DNA of 64,000 nucleotides from Cupriavidus basilensis OR16 (lineage in GTDB: Bacteria; Pseudomonadota; Gammaproteobacteria; Burkholderiales; Burkholderiaceae), in assembly GCF_000243095.1 (NCBI RefSeq), contig NZ_AHJE01000025.1, positions 1 through 64,000 of the forward strand, in the 5' to 3' direction. The position numbers were made by a program, and so were the translations under genes. Under the pieces are notes generated by a model, which did not search any database, was not told where the DNA came from, and saw only the letters and a program-made list of their open reading frames with translations. Below are positions 20,089 to 29,091 of this stretch, in pieces (position 1 is the first letter of the stretch; every line of letters starts with the position of its first letter).

Positions 20089-20898
20089 ATGACAGAATAC
20101 GCGCCTGCCGATCCCGCCAAGCCCCCCGAACTCACGCGTGAAGCCGTGCTTGGCCGCTTCCTGCGGGCGCATCGCGAGCGCCTCGCCCCGGCCGAGGTTG
20201 GCCTGGCACCGGGACGGCGGCGCCGCACGCCGGGCCTGCGGCGCGAGGAGCTGGCGCAGCTCGCTGGCCTGAGCGCTACCTGGGTAACGTGGCTGGAGCA
20301 GGGCCGGCCGGTGGCGCTGTCGGCCCGCGCGCTCGCCAGCCTGGCCGGTGCGCTACGGCTGTCGCGCGCGGAGCGGGCCTACCTGTTCGAGCTGGCTGGC
20401 CGGCGCGACCCGATGCAGGCGCAGGACGAGCACGCGCCTGCCACCGTTCTCGCCAGCGTGGAGGCCATCAACGGCCCGGCCTACCTGCTGGACCGGCAAT
20501 GGAACGCGCTGGCCTGGAATGCCGCCGCCGCGGACCTGTTCGTGGGCTGGCTCGACCCCGCCAGCGCGGATCGCAACCTGCTGCGCAGCATGTTTCTGTC
20601 GCCGGCTTTGCAAGCACTGGTAGAGGACTGGCCGCACCGGGCGGCACGGCTGGTGGCGGAGTTTCGCGCGCACAGCATTCGCCATGCCGACGATCCGCCG
20701 ATGCGCGCGCTGGTGGAGGGGCTGATTGCCCAGAGCCCGGTGTTCCGCGCCGACTGGCTGTCGCAGGATGTGGAAGAGCGGCAGGGCGGGCGGCGCGGCT
20801 TTCGGCATCCGTTGCGCGGGCTGCTGCATTTCGAGCAGCTCACGCTGGTGCCGGCCGCCGCGCCGGGCCTGACGCTGGTGATGCTGATGCCGGCGTGA
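20089..20898 (+). CDS. XRE-family regulator with MmyB-like ligand domain
   Basis: A 269-residue regulator. The N-terminal HTH (LGRFLRAHRERL, RTPGLRREELAQLAGLSATWVTWLEQGR) is followed by the MmyB-like C-terminal domain (PAYLLDRQWNALAWNAAAADLFVGW, then FRHPLRGLLHFEQLTL). This architecture is abundant in actinobacteria and Burkholderiales and often represses a neighbouring redox gene. The ATG at 20089 is preferred over 20059 on family length. The divergent methyltransferase is the nearest candidate target. Confidence 0.85.
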   Translation: MTEYAPADPAKPPELTREAVLGRFLRAHRERLAPAEVGLAPGRRRRTPGLRREELAQLAGLSATWVTWLEQGRPVALSARALASLAGALRLSRAERAYLFELAGRRDPMQAQDEHAPATVLASVEAINGPAYLLDRQWNALAWNAAAADLFVGWLDPASADRNLLRSMFLSPALQALVEDWPHRAARLVAEFRAHSIRHADDPPMRALVEGLIAQSPVFRADWLSQDVEERQGGRRGFRHPLRGLLHFEQLTLVPAAAPGLTLVMLMPA

Positions 20899-20926
20899 AG
20901 GGCGGCCAGCGTGCAAGCGCCGCGCC

Positions 20927-22042
20927 TTAGAACTTATGTCGTATCCCCGCCACTGCTGACACCTGGGTCTTGGTCGACGACGGCGACAGCGTGTAGATCT
21001 GCGCGTACGCGGCGTCGCCGGCTGCGTGCTGATAGATGCCGACCAGGAACACGTCGGTGCGCTTGCTAAGGAAGTAGTCGGCGCCGAGGTTGACCTGGTG
21101 CCATTTCGGGCTGTTGTCCATCGGACGGTAGTCGCCCCAGGTATAGATATAGGCAGCGCCAACCATCAGGTTCGGCGTGATGTAGTCGGTAACGGAAACT
21201 TCGCCGTTGTTGACCGTCAGCCGCGTGTTGTCGAGGTAGTTGAAACGCACGTTGGTGTACAGCATCGATACGCCCACCGGACCGAACTGGTAGGCACCGC
21301 CCGCCCCCAGGATCCGCTGCTTGTCCACTTTTGCGCCGGTAGCGAGGCTTGTCAGGAAGGGGGTCGTGAAGCCGTAGTCGCCAACCACCGCACCCGACTG
21401 GTTACTCGGGCTGTTCGGCGTGTTCACCTCCTCATAGGCCACGCCCAGCGAAAGATCGTTGCGCTTATAGGATATGCCGAGGCTATACGCATTATTCGAA
21501 TGGAAGTCCCCAGGCTTTTCGCCGAGGCTGAACATGCCGGCAAACTGCAGGCCACCGTATGAAGGGCTCTTGTAGGCGATGGTGTTGTTGAGGCGGAACG
21601 TGTTGAACACGTTGTCGCTGTCGCCGATGTGCGTGCCATAGGCGGCGAACTGTGTTGCCGATTCGAATGACCACAGCGTCGCCGCCGAGAGATCGTACTG
21701 CCGGCCTAATGTAACGGTGCCCAGATCCTGGGACGACATGCCGACGAAGGCCTGCCGGCCGAACATCCGCCCACCCTGCGAAGCCGTGCCATTGATGACG
21801 GAAAAACCACTTTCCAGCGTAAAGATGGCCTTGTTGCCGCCACCCAGATCTTCCTCGCCCCTTAGTCCCCAGCGAGGCGTTTGCATCGGCCCGTTGGCCA
21901 TCTGGAAGCTGGAATGGCTGTTCTGGTTGTTGGCATAAACAATGCCGGTCGAGATCAGCCCGTACAGATTCACCCCGCTTTCCGCGTGGGATGCCGAGCA
22001 CGCCAGCAATACCGTCGTGGCGACGATGGCACTTCGCTTCAT
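20927..22042 (-). CDS. Gram-negative general porin (Omp32-like)
   Basis: Outer-membrane trimeric porin of the betaproteobacterial Porin_4 type, 371 residues. A signal peptide (MKRSAIVATTVLLACSASHA) is followed by SGVNLYGLISTGIVYANNQ, the SRWGLRGEEDLGGGNKAIFTLE-type barrel start and GRQAFVGMSSQDLGTVTLGRQYD, and it ends with the outer-membrane C-terminal phenylalanine (GIRHKF). ATG 22042 is set by the signal peptide. It is divergent from the ABC importer operon across 600 bp, so a role in substrate entry for that operon is possible but unproven. Confidence 0.92.
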   Translation of the reverse strand: MKRSAIVATTVLLACSASHAESGVNLYGLISTGIVYANNQNSHSSFQMANGPMQTPRWGLRGEEDLGGGNKAIFTLESGFSVINGTASQGGRMFGRQAFVGMSSQDLGTVTLGRQYDLSAATLWSFESATQFAAYGTHIGDSDNVFNTFRLNNTIAYKSPSYGGLQFAGMFSLGEKPGDFHSNNAYSLGISYKRNDLSLGVAYEEVNTPNSPSNQSGAVVGDYGFTTPFLTSLATGAKVDKQRILGAGGAYQFGPVGVSMLYTNVRFNYLDNTRLTVNNGEVSVTDYITPNLMVGAAYIYTWGDYRPMDNSPKWHQVNLGADYFLSKRTDVFLVGIYQHAAGDAAYAQIYTLSPSSTKTQVSAVAGIRHKF

Positions 22043-22641
22043 AGAGACCTTCCTGTCATTAGAAAAAAAGTAAAAAAGCGGTCCTCCCGCGCGCACCGCG
22101 GGTGCGCAGGGATCCGGAAGAGAGAAGAACTGGACGGGAATAGGTGCGGGCGGCGCTGTCGCTAGGAAACGAACCTGGCCATGTCCGCGGGGAGCGGGAA
22201 GCTGGCTGGGATGGCTAGCCGGCCAAGGTGCTCGCCGGGACCGGCGTGGCGTGCAAAGACACGCGAGCCAGCTCCGGAGTGAAGTAAGCCAATCGAATCG
22301 ACTGCGCAACGGCTATCCATGCCTGCTCCCTCATTGATCTCTTTATCGGTGAGATTTGAGTGGATTGTCTGCGCAGGAAAACCGTCGCGGGAAGCACAGA
22401 TTTTGGCTACCGCCGAGCGAATTTTTCGCTCTGCCCATTAAGGAGTGTCCGTCTTTTTGCACCGCAATAAAGCATCGCCAGCACCCGCATCGGGCATGCC
22501 GCACTGGTGTTGTGCGCTCTAATTTTGGCATCGCACATGCTCGAAAAACGGTTCTTGTTCGAGCACTCCCTCGTCATCAAAATACAGCGGTCACGAGATT
22601 TGAGCGCTGGCGGACAGATCCGAAAAACGAGGTGGAGACCC
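22043..22641. other. Divergent intergenic region, porin / ABC operon
   Basis: Six hundred bases without a convincing gene, lower in GC than its neighbours. It must hold the promoters of the porin (leftward) and the ABC importer operon (rightward). A GG-N10-GC pair at 22527-22540 faintly resembles a sigma-54 promoter but its -12 element is poor. No RNA gene is recognised. Confidence 0.5.
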
Positions 22642-23682
22642 ATGGAAATCAAGATGTCACGGTTAGACGACCCGAGCCGCAGGCGTGTGCTGCAGGCTTC
22701 CCTGCTGGCCGCCGGGCTGGCCACCGGCACACTGCTGTCGGTGAGATCGTTCGCAGCCGATCGCGCGGCGGTGAATATGCAATTGGGCTGGATCCCTGGC
22801 GGCAACCAGGTGGGCGAAGTCGTGGCCAAGCGGCTTGGCTACTACGAGCAGGAAGGCATCGACTTCAAGATCCTGCCCGGCGGCCCCAATGTCGACGGGG
22901 TGGCCATCGTGGCCTCCGGGCGCGGCGAGGCCGGACAGATTTCGTCCAGTCCGTCCGTCATGCTGGCGGTATCGGAAGGGCTGCCGGTCAAATGTTTTGC
23001 CGTGGGCCTGCAGCAACACCCCTACGCCTTCTTCTCGCTGAAGAAGACCCCGATCCGCACGCCGCAGGACATGATCGGCAAGCGCATCGGCATCCAGGCC
23101 ACCGGACTTGTGCTGCTCAAGGCGCTGCTGGTCAAGCACCAGATCGCCGAGAGCCAGGTCAATGTCGTGCCGATCGGCGCCGACATGATGCCCCTGCTGA
23201 GCGGTCGCGTCGACGCAGTAGCCGGCTGGCAGACCAACCTGTCCGCACTGAAGGCACTCGGTGCAGATCGTGTCGACCTGAGCCTCTGGGACTCCGGCGT
23301 CCGGCTCTATGCGCTGCCCTACTACGCGCATACCGATACGCTGCGCAAGCATCCGGAAGTGCTGCAGCGCTTTTTGCGCGCGACCGCGCGCGGCTGGCTC
23401 TATGCCAACAAGAACCGCGACCAGGCCATCGACCTGCTGCTCAAGGAATTCCCGAGCCTGAACCACGCAGATGAGCGCGCATCGATCGACGTCCTGATGG
23501 GCTATGCCCTCAACAAAGCGAGCGGCACGCAGGGCTGGGGCAGCATGGACCCCACGGTGTGGCAGGAGCAGATTTCCCTGTACGCAGAGCTCGGCCAATT
23601 CCGCGCGCGCGCTCCCAAGGTGGAGGATGTCATGACGCTCGACATCCTGCAGGCCACCAAATCGTCACGACTGGTGGTGTAA
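22642..23682 (+). CDS. NMT1/SsuA-like ABC importer substrate-binding protein
   Basis: Periplasmic receptor of 346 residues for an aromatic, sulfonate or nitrogen-compound class importer. The N terminus has a twin-arginine type signal (SRRRVLQASLLAAG) and a hydrophobic run, then the NMT1 domain: MQLGWIPGGNQVGEVVAKRLGYYEQEGI is the typical start. The ATG at 22642 follows GGTGGAGACC. It is first of a tightly packed operon with ATPase (4 bp later) and permease. The ligand is not known; the coupled CoA-dependent enzymes suggest an organic acid. Confidence 0.87.
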   Translation: MEIKMSRLDDPSRRRVLQASLLAAGLATGTLLSVRSFAADRAAVNMQLGWIPGGNQVGEVVAKRLGYYEQEGIDFKILPGGPNVDGVAIVASGRGEAGQISSSPSVMLAVSEGLPVKCFAVGLQQHPYAFFSLKKTPIRTPQDMIGKRIGIQATGLVLLKALLVKHQIAESQVNVVPIGADMMPLLSGRVDAVAGWQTNLSALKALGADRVDLSLWDSGVRLYALPYYAHTDTLRKHPEVLQRFLRATARGWLYANKNRDQAIDLLLKEFPSLNHADERASIDVLMGYALNKASGTQGWGSMDPTVWQEQISLYAELGQFRARAPKVEDVMTLDILQATKSSRLVV

Positions 23683-23685
23683 GCA

Positions 23686-24513
23686 ATGCAAGCCACGTTA
23701 TCCGATCCACGCCCGGCCGCACGCGCCGGCGTTCCAGCCTCCACCGGCACCGGACTCTCGATCAGCTGCCGCGATATCAATGTCCGCTTCTTCACCGACC
23801 GCCGCAGCACGACGGCCATCGAGGGCCTGAGCCTCGATGTGGCAACGGGGGAATTCCTGACGCTGCTCGGACCCTCCGGCTGCGGCAAGTCCACCTTTCT
23901 GCGCGTGGTGGCGGACCTGGTCAAGCCCAGTCGCGGCGCCATCCGCGTGCTCAACGAACCGCCTGCGGTCGCGCGGGCCCGCCGCGACATTGGCTTCGTG
24001 TTCCAGGATGCGGCGCTGCTGCCCTGGCGCACGGCGTTGCAGAACGTCGAGCTGCCGCTTGAGGTCGCCAATGGCAAGGCGCGCGCGGGTAAGGCAACGC
24101 CACGCGAGCTGCTGGAACTGGTTGGCTTGAAGGGGCGCGAGGATGCGCTGCCTCATGAGATGTCCGGTGGCATGCGCCAGCGCGTCGCGATCGCCCGCGC
24201 GCTGGTCAGCGATCCGAAGGTGCTGTTGATGGACGAGCCCTTCGGTGCGCTGGATGAAATCACGCGCGACCGGCTGAACGAGGAATTGCGGCGGGTCTGG
24301 AAGGAAATGGGACTGACGATCCTGTTCGTCACGCACAGCATCCATGAAGCGGCATTCCTCGGCCAGCGCGTGCTCCTGCTGGCAGCCAATCCCGGCCGGG
24401 TCAAGGAAATCGTCCCGGTGACGCTGCCTGAAGAGCGCACCCTGGATGTGCGTGAAACCCCCGAGTTCGTAACACTATCCGCGCATCTGCGCCGCGTGCT
24501 GGAGACTTGCTGA
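23686..24513 (+). CDS. NitT/TauT-family ABC importer ATPase
   Basis: A 275-residue SsuB/TauB-like ATPase. Walker A is GPSGCGKST, the signature is MSGGMRQRVAIARAL, Walker B is VLLMDEPFGALDE and the switch histidine lies in FVTHSIHEAAF. The start lies 4 bp after the receptor stop, and its own stop overlaps the permease start (TGATG), so the three genes form one translational unit. Confidence 0.9.
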   Translation: MQATLSDPRPAARAGVPASTGTGLSISCRDINVRFFTDRRSTTAIEGLSLDVATGEFLTLLGPSGCGKSTFLRVVADLVKPSRGAIRVLNEPPAVARARRDIGFVFQDAALLPWRTALQNVELPLEVANGKARAGKATPRELLELVGLKGREDALPHEMSGGMRQRVAIARALVSDPKVLLMDEPFGALDEITRDRLNEELRRVWKEMGLTILFVTHSIHEAAFLGQRVLLLAANPGRVKEIVPVTLPEERTLDVRETPEFVTLSAHLRRVLETC

Positions 24514-25352
24514 TGAGCACATCGGAAATGAAGCTGAACCTGCCCGTTGCCGGCGCGGATGCCGAGGCGCACGCTTACTATGCCAGCCGCCGGCGGCGCG
24601 TCTGGCGTGCCCGCGTCTTGCCCGCGCTTGGCATCGCGGGGCTGCTGTTTGCCTGGTGGGCCGTGGTGGCGGGCTTCGATATCAAGCCCTTCATCGCGCC
24701 GTCTCCCGGGCTGGTGCTGCAGACATTCTTCGACAAGCGCGACGTCCTGCTGCAGAACCTGATCCCCACCGCCATCGAAGCGGTCGGCGGCTTCCTGTTG
24801 GGCAACCTGCTCGCCATCCTGCTGGCGACCGTGTTTGTCCATAACAAGACGCTGCAGGAGATCTTCTACCCGGTGGCGGTCATGATCAACTCGATCCCGG
24901 TGGTGGCCAAGGCGCCGATCCTGGTGCTGATCATGGGCAACGGGATCGAGCCGAAGATCACCATCGCTGCCATCGTGTGCTTTTTCCCCACACTGGTGAA
25001 CATGGTGCGCGGGCTGGAAGCCGTCAATCCGCAGTCGCTGGAACTGATGCGGGTCCTGTCGGCCAGCAAGCGCGAGATCTTCTTCAAGCTGCGCCTGCTC
25101 AATTCGCTGCCGTATCTCTTCTCTGCGCTTCGCATCGCCGCGTCGATGTCGGTGATCGGCGCGGTGGTCGGCGAATGGATCGGGGCCACGGTGGGCGTCG
25201 GCGCCATGATCATCCAGGCCACTTACGCCTTTGACTCCGCCTTGCTCTACGCGGCAATCATCATGTGCGCGGCGCTGTCCGGCACCTTCTTCCTGGTGAT
25301 CGCACTGGTCGAACGCTGGCTTATCACGTGGCAGCCTGAGCAATCGCACTGA
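24513..25352 (+). CDS. NitT/TauT-family ABC importer permease
   Basis: Inner-membrane permease, 279 residues with about six transmembrane helices (BPD_transp_1). The coupling segment is visible near NMVRGLEAVNPQSLELMRVL followed by FFKLRLLNSLPYLFSALRIA, and GAVVGEWIGATVG is a family hallmark. ATG 24513, overlapping the ATPase stop, is preferred over TTG 24507. It is followed after 34 bp by the FAD oxidoreductase gene. Confidence 0.9.
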   Translation: MSTSEMKLNLPVAGADAEAHAYYASRRRRVWRARVLPALGIAGLLFAWWAVVAGFDIKPFIAPSPGLVLQTFFDKRDVLLQNLIPTAIEAVGGFLLGNLLAILLATVFVHNKTLQEIFYPVAVMINSIPVVAKAPILVLIMGNGIEPKITIAAIVCFFPTLVNMVRGLEAVNPQSLELMRVLSASKREIFFKLRLLNSLPYLFSALRIAASMSVIGAVVGEWIGATVGVGAMIIQATYAFDSALLYAAIIMCAALSGTFFLVIALVERWLITWQPEQSH

Positions 25353-25386
25353 GCGCTGCACGACAACAACAATCCCGAGGATACAA

Positions 25387-26772
25387 ATGAACAAGATCAA
25401 TGACTGGATTCAGCAACCGGCGCGCGATGTGCGCGTTGCGGCCACAGCGAACGTGGTGGTGGTGGGCGGCGGCCCGGCCGGGTTGTCGGCCGCGCTAGCC
25501 GCAGCAAGGAACGGCGCTGAGACGATTCTGCTCGAACGCTACAACCATCTGGGCGGCCTCGCTTCGGGCGGCATGGTGCTGGTGCTGGACGATATGTGGG
25601 ACAGCCACCTGCAGGAGATCTCGGTGCGCGGCAACTGCATGACCATGATCGAACGCATGGCGGCGCTGGGCCTCGCCAAGTTTCCCCGCGCGAACGAATG
25701 GGGCGAAGACCCGGCCGCCTATCGGCGCTGGGGCCGCTGGGGCACGTTCGATTTCCACAGCCAGAAGACGCCGCATCCGGTGTGCTTCGCCGCGGCCTTC
25801 GACCCCGACGCCTACAAGCGCGTCGCGCTCGACATGGTGCAGCTAGCCGGCGTCAAGCTGCGGCTGCACTCGTGGTTCTCGCAGACGCTGGTGGAGGACG
25901 GCCAGGTCAAGGGCGTGATCTGCGAAACGAAGAGCGGGCGTGAAGCCATCCTCGCCGACGTGGTGATCGACGCCACCGGTGACCTCGATGTCGCGGCCTC
26001 CGCGGGTGCGCCGCATGCCGGCGGCAGCTACATCACCACCACGGTGTTCCGCCTGGGCGGCGTGGATACGGACGCCGCCGAGCGCTTCGAGCGCGAAGAG
26101 CCAGAGGCCTACGCGCAGCTCGACCGCCAGATCAAGCGCATCCTCGGCGGCTCGTGGGGCCTGTGGTGGCTCAAGACGCCGCTGCCTGGCGTGGTGTGGT
26201 GCAACTGCCCGCACATGGCTGGCATCGACGGCCTCAAGGCGGAAGACCTGACGCGGGCCGAAATCCAGGGGCGCCAGCATATCCACGCCGTGGTCGAGTT
26301 CGTGCGCGAGAAGCTGCCCGGCTTCGAGCAATGCTACGTGATCGACGTCGCACCGCAGACGGGCGTGCGGCAGACCCGGCTGCTCGAAGGCGAGTACGTG
26401 ATGTCCAAGGAAGACGTGGCGCAGCGGGTGCGCTTTGACGACAGCATCGCGCGCGGCCGCGACTACTACATGCCGTACCGCGCGCTGTTGCCCAAGCAGG
26501 TGGACAACCTGCTGGTGGCCGGCCGCCACTACTCGGCGACCTCGCAGGCGCAGAAGATCTCGCGCGAGATCCCGCCCTGCATGGCGATGGGCGAAGCCGC
26601 CGGCGTCGCAGCGGCGCTGGCGCTCAACGCCAACGTTTCTGTGCGCGACGTCGACGTGCGGGCCGTGCAGAAGGCCTTGCGCGCACAGGGCGCGGATCCC
26701 GGCGACCAGACTGGGCGCAACGCCGATATTCCCGCGCTGGCGGCCTATGTGCAGCAGGCGGAGGCAGCATAA
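25387..26772 (+). CDS. FAD-dependent oxidoreductase (FAD_oxidored family)
   Basis: A 461-residue flavoprotein of the PF12831 type. The N-terminal dinucleotide fold is VVVVGGGPAGLSAALAAARNGAETILLE, followed by GGLASGGMVLVLDD. The second FAD motif is VVIDATGDLDVAA, and the C-terminal motif PKQVDNLLVAGRHYSATSQA with GEAAGVAAALAL is characteristic. Reaction unknown; it probably oxidises or reduces the imported compound before or after CoA activation. It lies 34 bp after the permease and 18 bp before the CoA-transferase, so it is in the operon. Confidence 0.82.
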   Translation: MNKINDWIQQPARDVRVAATANVVVVGGGPAGLSAALAAARNGAETILLERYNHLGGLASGGMVLVLDDMWDSHLQEISVRGNCMTMIERMAALGLAKFPRANEWGEDPAAYRRWGRWGTFDFHSQKTPHPVCFAAAFDPDAYKRVALDMVQLAGVKLRLHSWFSQTLVEDGQVKGVICETKSGREAILADVVIDATGDLDVAASAGAPHAGGSYITTTVFRLGGVDTDAAERFEREEPEAYAQLDRQIKRILGGSWGLWWLKTPLPGVVWCNCPHMAGIDGLKAEDLTRAEIQGRQHIHAVVEFVREKLPGFEQCYVIDVAPQTGVRQTRLLEGEYVMSKEDVAQRVRFDDSIARGRDYYMPYRALLPKQVDNLLVAGRHYSATSQAQKISREIPPCMAMGEAAGVAAALALNANVSVRDVDVRAVQKALRAQGADPGDQTGRNADIPALAAYVQQAEAA

Positions 26773-26790
26773 GACATGGAGAACAACAAT

Positions 26791-27963
26791 ATGGCGCAAG
26801 ACCTGCCCCTGAGCGGCATCCGGGTCATCGATTTCACCCAGGTGATGATGGGCCCGGTGTGCACGCAGACGCTGGCCGACTACGGTGCCGACGTCATCAA
26901 GGTAGAGCGCAAGGGCTCCGGCGATCTCAGCCGCTCCACCTTCGAGCCGGTTGCCGGCGCGGACAACCCCATCTTCTGCAGCCTGAACCGCAACAAGCGC
27001 AGCATTGCGCTTGACCTGCGGGATCCGGAGCAGATGGCACACGTGAAGACCCTGATCGCCGGCGCCGATGTCGTCGTCAATAATTTCCGTGCGGGCGTGA
27101 TGGATCGCATGGGCTTGAGCTACGAGGCATGCCACGCGTTGAACCCGCGCATCATCTACGCGGTCGGCACCGGCTTCGGCGAGTCCGGGCCGTATGCGCA
27201 CAAGGGCGGCCAGGACGTGCTGGCCCAGGCCATCACCGGCGTGATGGCGCGCCGGGCCGACGATTCGGTGCCGGTCTCGGTCTACCCGACCGCACTGGCC
27301 GACTACTCCGCCGGCATGCATATGGTGCAGGGCGTGTTGCTGGCCTTGCTGGACCGCGCCCGCACTGGCGAGGGCCAGAAGATCAGCGTGTCGCTGTACA
27401 ACTCCATGCTGGCCATGCAGATGCAGGAAGCGGCCATGATCATGATGGACGATTCCGAGGTCAACTGGGCGGCCATGCCGTTGTCCGGCGTGTTCGATAC
27501 GCAGACGGGGCCGCTGGTGATGGTGGGCGCGTTCAAGCAGAACCCGCTGCGCGACATTTGCGCGGCGCTCGGGATCGAGGACATGTCCGCCGATCCGCGC
27601 TACTGCGACCTGACCCAGCAATTCAGCAACAAGGCCGGGCTGCAAGCGGTGCTGCGAGAGCGTTTTTCCGCCAATACGCGCGACCACTGGCTCTCCCGCC
27701 TGGAAGCGCAGGACATTCTCTGCGCGCCGGTGCGAGACCTGCGCGAAGCACTGGTGGATCCGCAGACGTTGCACAACCAGCTGCTGCTGGAAGGCGCGGG
27801 CGAGGGTCGGCAAGTCAAGTTCGTCGGCAGTCCTATCACCATGTCGCGCGCTCGCGTCAGCCTGCGCCGCCCGCCGCCGCGGCTCGGTCAGCATAACGAT
27901 GACGTGCTGCGCGAACTAGAGGGCATGCCCGCGATGGTGGCCGTGCAAGGAGAGGCGGAATGA
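26791..27963 (+). CDS. CaiB/BaiF family (class III) CoA-transferase
   Basis: Transfers CoA between carboxylic acids by a covalent aspartyl mechanism. The protein of about 390 residues starts LPLSGIRVIDFTQVMMGPVCTQTLADYGADVIKVER, the family's N-terminal signature, with FCSLNRNKRSIALDLRDPE after it. The catalytic aspartate is expected in the QDVLAQAITG region. ATG 26791 has GGAG nine bases upstream; ATG 26776 in the same frame would add five residues. It overlaps the crotonase start by four bases. Probably activates the imported acid to its CoA thioester. Confidence 0.88.
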   Translation: MAQDLPLSGIRVIDFTQVMMGPVCTQTLADYGADVIKVERKGSGDLSRSTFEPVAGADNPIFCSLNRNKRSIALDLRDPEQMAHVKTLIAGADVVVNNFRAGVMDRMGLSYEACHALNPRIIYAVGTGFGESGPYAHKGGQDVLAQAITGVMARRADDSVPVSVYPTALADYSAGMHMVQGVLLALLDRARTGEGQKISVSLYNSMLAMQMQEAAMIMMDDSEVNWAAMPLSGVFDTQTGPLVMVGAFKQNPLRDICAALGIEDMSADPRYCDLTQQFSNKAGLQAVLRERFSANTRDHWLSRLEAQDILCAPVRDLREALVDPQTLHNQLLLEGAGEGRQVKFVGSPITMSRARVSLRRPPPRLGQHNDDVLRELEGMPAMVAVQGEAE

Positions 27964-28733
27964 GCGTCCATCTGCAAGTCGAGAATTTTGTCGCCACGGT
28001 GACCTTGTCGCGACCCGAGGTGATGAACGCGGTCGATCTCGCCACCGAGGCCGAGTTGCAACGCATCTGGGCGGAGCTGGAGCGGCGCGACGATGTCCGC
28101 GTTATCGTGCTGACGGGGGCGGGCGACCGCGCCTTCTGCGTGGGCGCCGATATGAAGAACCCGTCCACCACCGGCCTGGAATACTGGGGTGCCGCGCGGC
28201 CGGGCGGATTCGGCGGCATCGCGCTGCGCGAGTCGCTGAATATACCCGTCATCGCCCGCGTCAACGGTTTCGCGCTCGGCGGCGGCTTCGAGATGGTGCT
28301 GGGCTGCGACATCGTGGTCGCTTGCGAGGAGGCCAGCTTTGGCTTGCCCGAAGCGCTGGTGGGACGCATGCCGCTCGACGGCGGCATGACCCTGCTGCAG
28401 CGTCAGATCCCGTTCCGCAAGGCCATGGCCATGCTGCTGACGGGGCGCCGCATGCCGGCACGCGAAGCTGCCGAGATCGGCCTGATCAACGAAGTGGTGC
28501 CACGCGCGCAACTGGATGCGGCGGTGCAAGTCTGGATCGATGCGCTGCTGGCGTGCGCGCCGCGGTCGCAGCAGGCGATCAAACAGGTTGTGCGCCGCAC
28601 CTCGACCTTGTCGCCGGCCGACGCCCAGGCTCTGCGGCTGCCCGCCTTGGTCGACGCGCTGCAGTCCGAGGACGCGCGCGAAGGCGTGCTGGCCTTCCAG
28701 CAAAAGCGCAAGCCGCAATGGAGCGGGCGCTGA
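27960..28733 (+). CDS. Enoyl-CoA hydratase/isomerase (crotonase) family protein
   Basis: A 257-residue crotonase-fold enzyme acting on acyl-CoA thioesters. Oxyanion-hole motifs are visible in AFCVGADMKN and in NGFALGGGFEMVLGCDIVVA, with FGLPEALVGRMPLDGGM following. The catalytic position after the second motif is E in LPEA, consistent with a hydratase, but the exact reaction is open. It is coupled to the CoA-transferase by ATGA and to the ferredoxin by TGATG. Confidence 0.87.
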   Translation: MSVHLQVENFVATVTLSRPEVMNAVDLATEAELQRIWAELERRDDVRVIVLTGAGDRAFCVGADMKNPSTTGLEYWGAARPGGFGGIALRESLNIPVIARVNGFALGGGFEMVLGCDIVVACEEASFGLPEALVGRMPLDGGMTLLQRQIPFRKAMAMLLTGRRMPAREAAEIGLINEVVPRAQLDAAVQVWIDALLACAPRSQQAIKQVVRRTSTLSPADAQALRLPALVDALQSEDAREGVLAFQQKRKPQWSGR

Positions 28734-29068
28734 TGGCCTACGTCATTGCCTCTGGCTGCATCGATGTCAAGGACGGCGCCTGCGTGAAATGCTGCCCCGT
28801 CGATTGCATCTACGAGGGCGTGCGCACGCTATATATCCACCCCGATGAATGCATCAGCTGCGGCATCTGCGTTTCCGTGTGCCCAACCGAAGCCATCCAT
28901 GACGAAGCGGAGTTGCCGGCGGAGCAGGCCGTGTTCGCCGCTGTGAACAGGGAGTTTTTTGCCCGGCATGTGAGTGGCGTCGGCTCGCCGGGCGGCGCCG
29001 ACTACGTCGGGCCGCAGGTCTGCGACCACCCCGTGGTCGAGGCGTATCCTGTGCGCAGCGAACCGTAG
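28733..29068 (+). CDS. FdxA-like 4Fe-4S/7Fe ferredoxin
   Basis: A 111-residue cytosolic electron carrier. The N-terminal half carries CIDVKDGACVKCCPVDCIYEG and CISCGICVSVCPTEA, which match the FdxA pattern of a 3Fe-4S plus 4Fe-4S cluster. The start ATG overlaps the crotonase stop (TGATG). Its presence in this operon suggests that a redox enzyme of the pathway, perhaps the FAD protein, exchanges electrons with it. The C-terminal tail of about 40 residues is ordinary for long-form ferredoxins. Confidence 0.85.
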   Translation: MAYVIASGCIDVKDGACVKCCPVDCIYEGVRTLYIHPDECISCGICVSVCPTEAIHDEAELPAEQAVFAAVNREFFARHVSGVGSPGGADYVGPQVCDHPVVEAYPVRSEP

Positions 29069-29091
29069 CCCGTGAACTGATCGAGGAGAGC

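Noticed and set aside
22521..22545. Sigma-54-like GG-N10-GC promoter before the ABC operon
   Set aside because: The GG/GC spacing fits but the -12 element lacks TTGC and the pattern is common by chance; noted only in the region entry.
25843..27894. 683-codon open frame antisense to the FAD oxidoreductase and CoA-transferase genes
   Set aside because: A shadow caused by high GC; sequence is His/Arg/Gln-rich with no domain, while the plus strand carries two clear enzymes.
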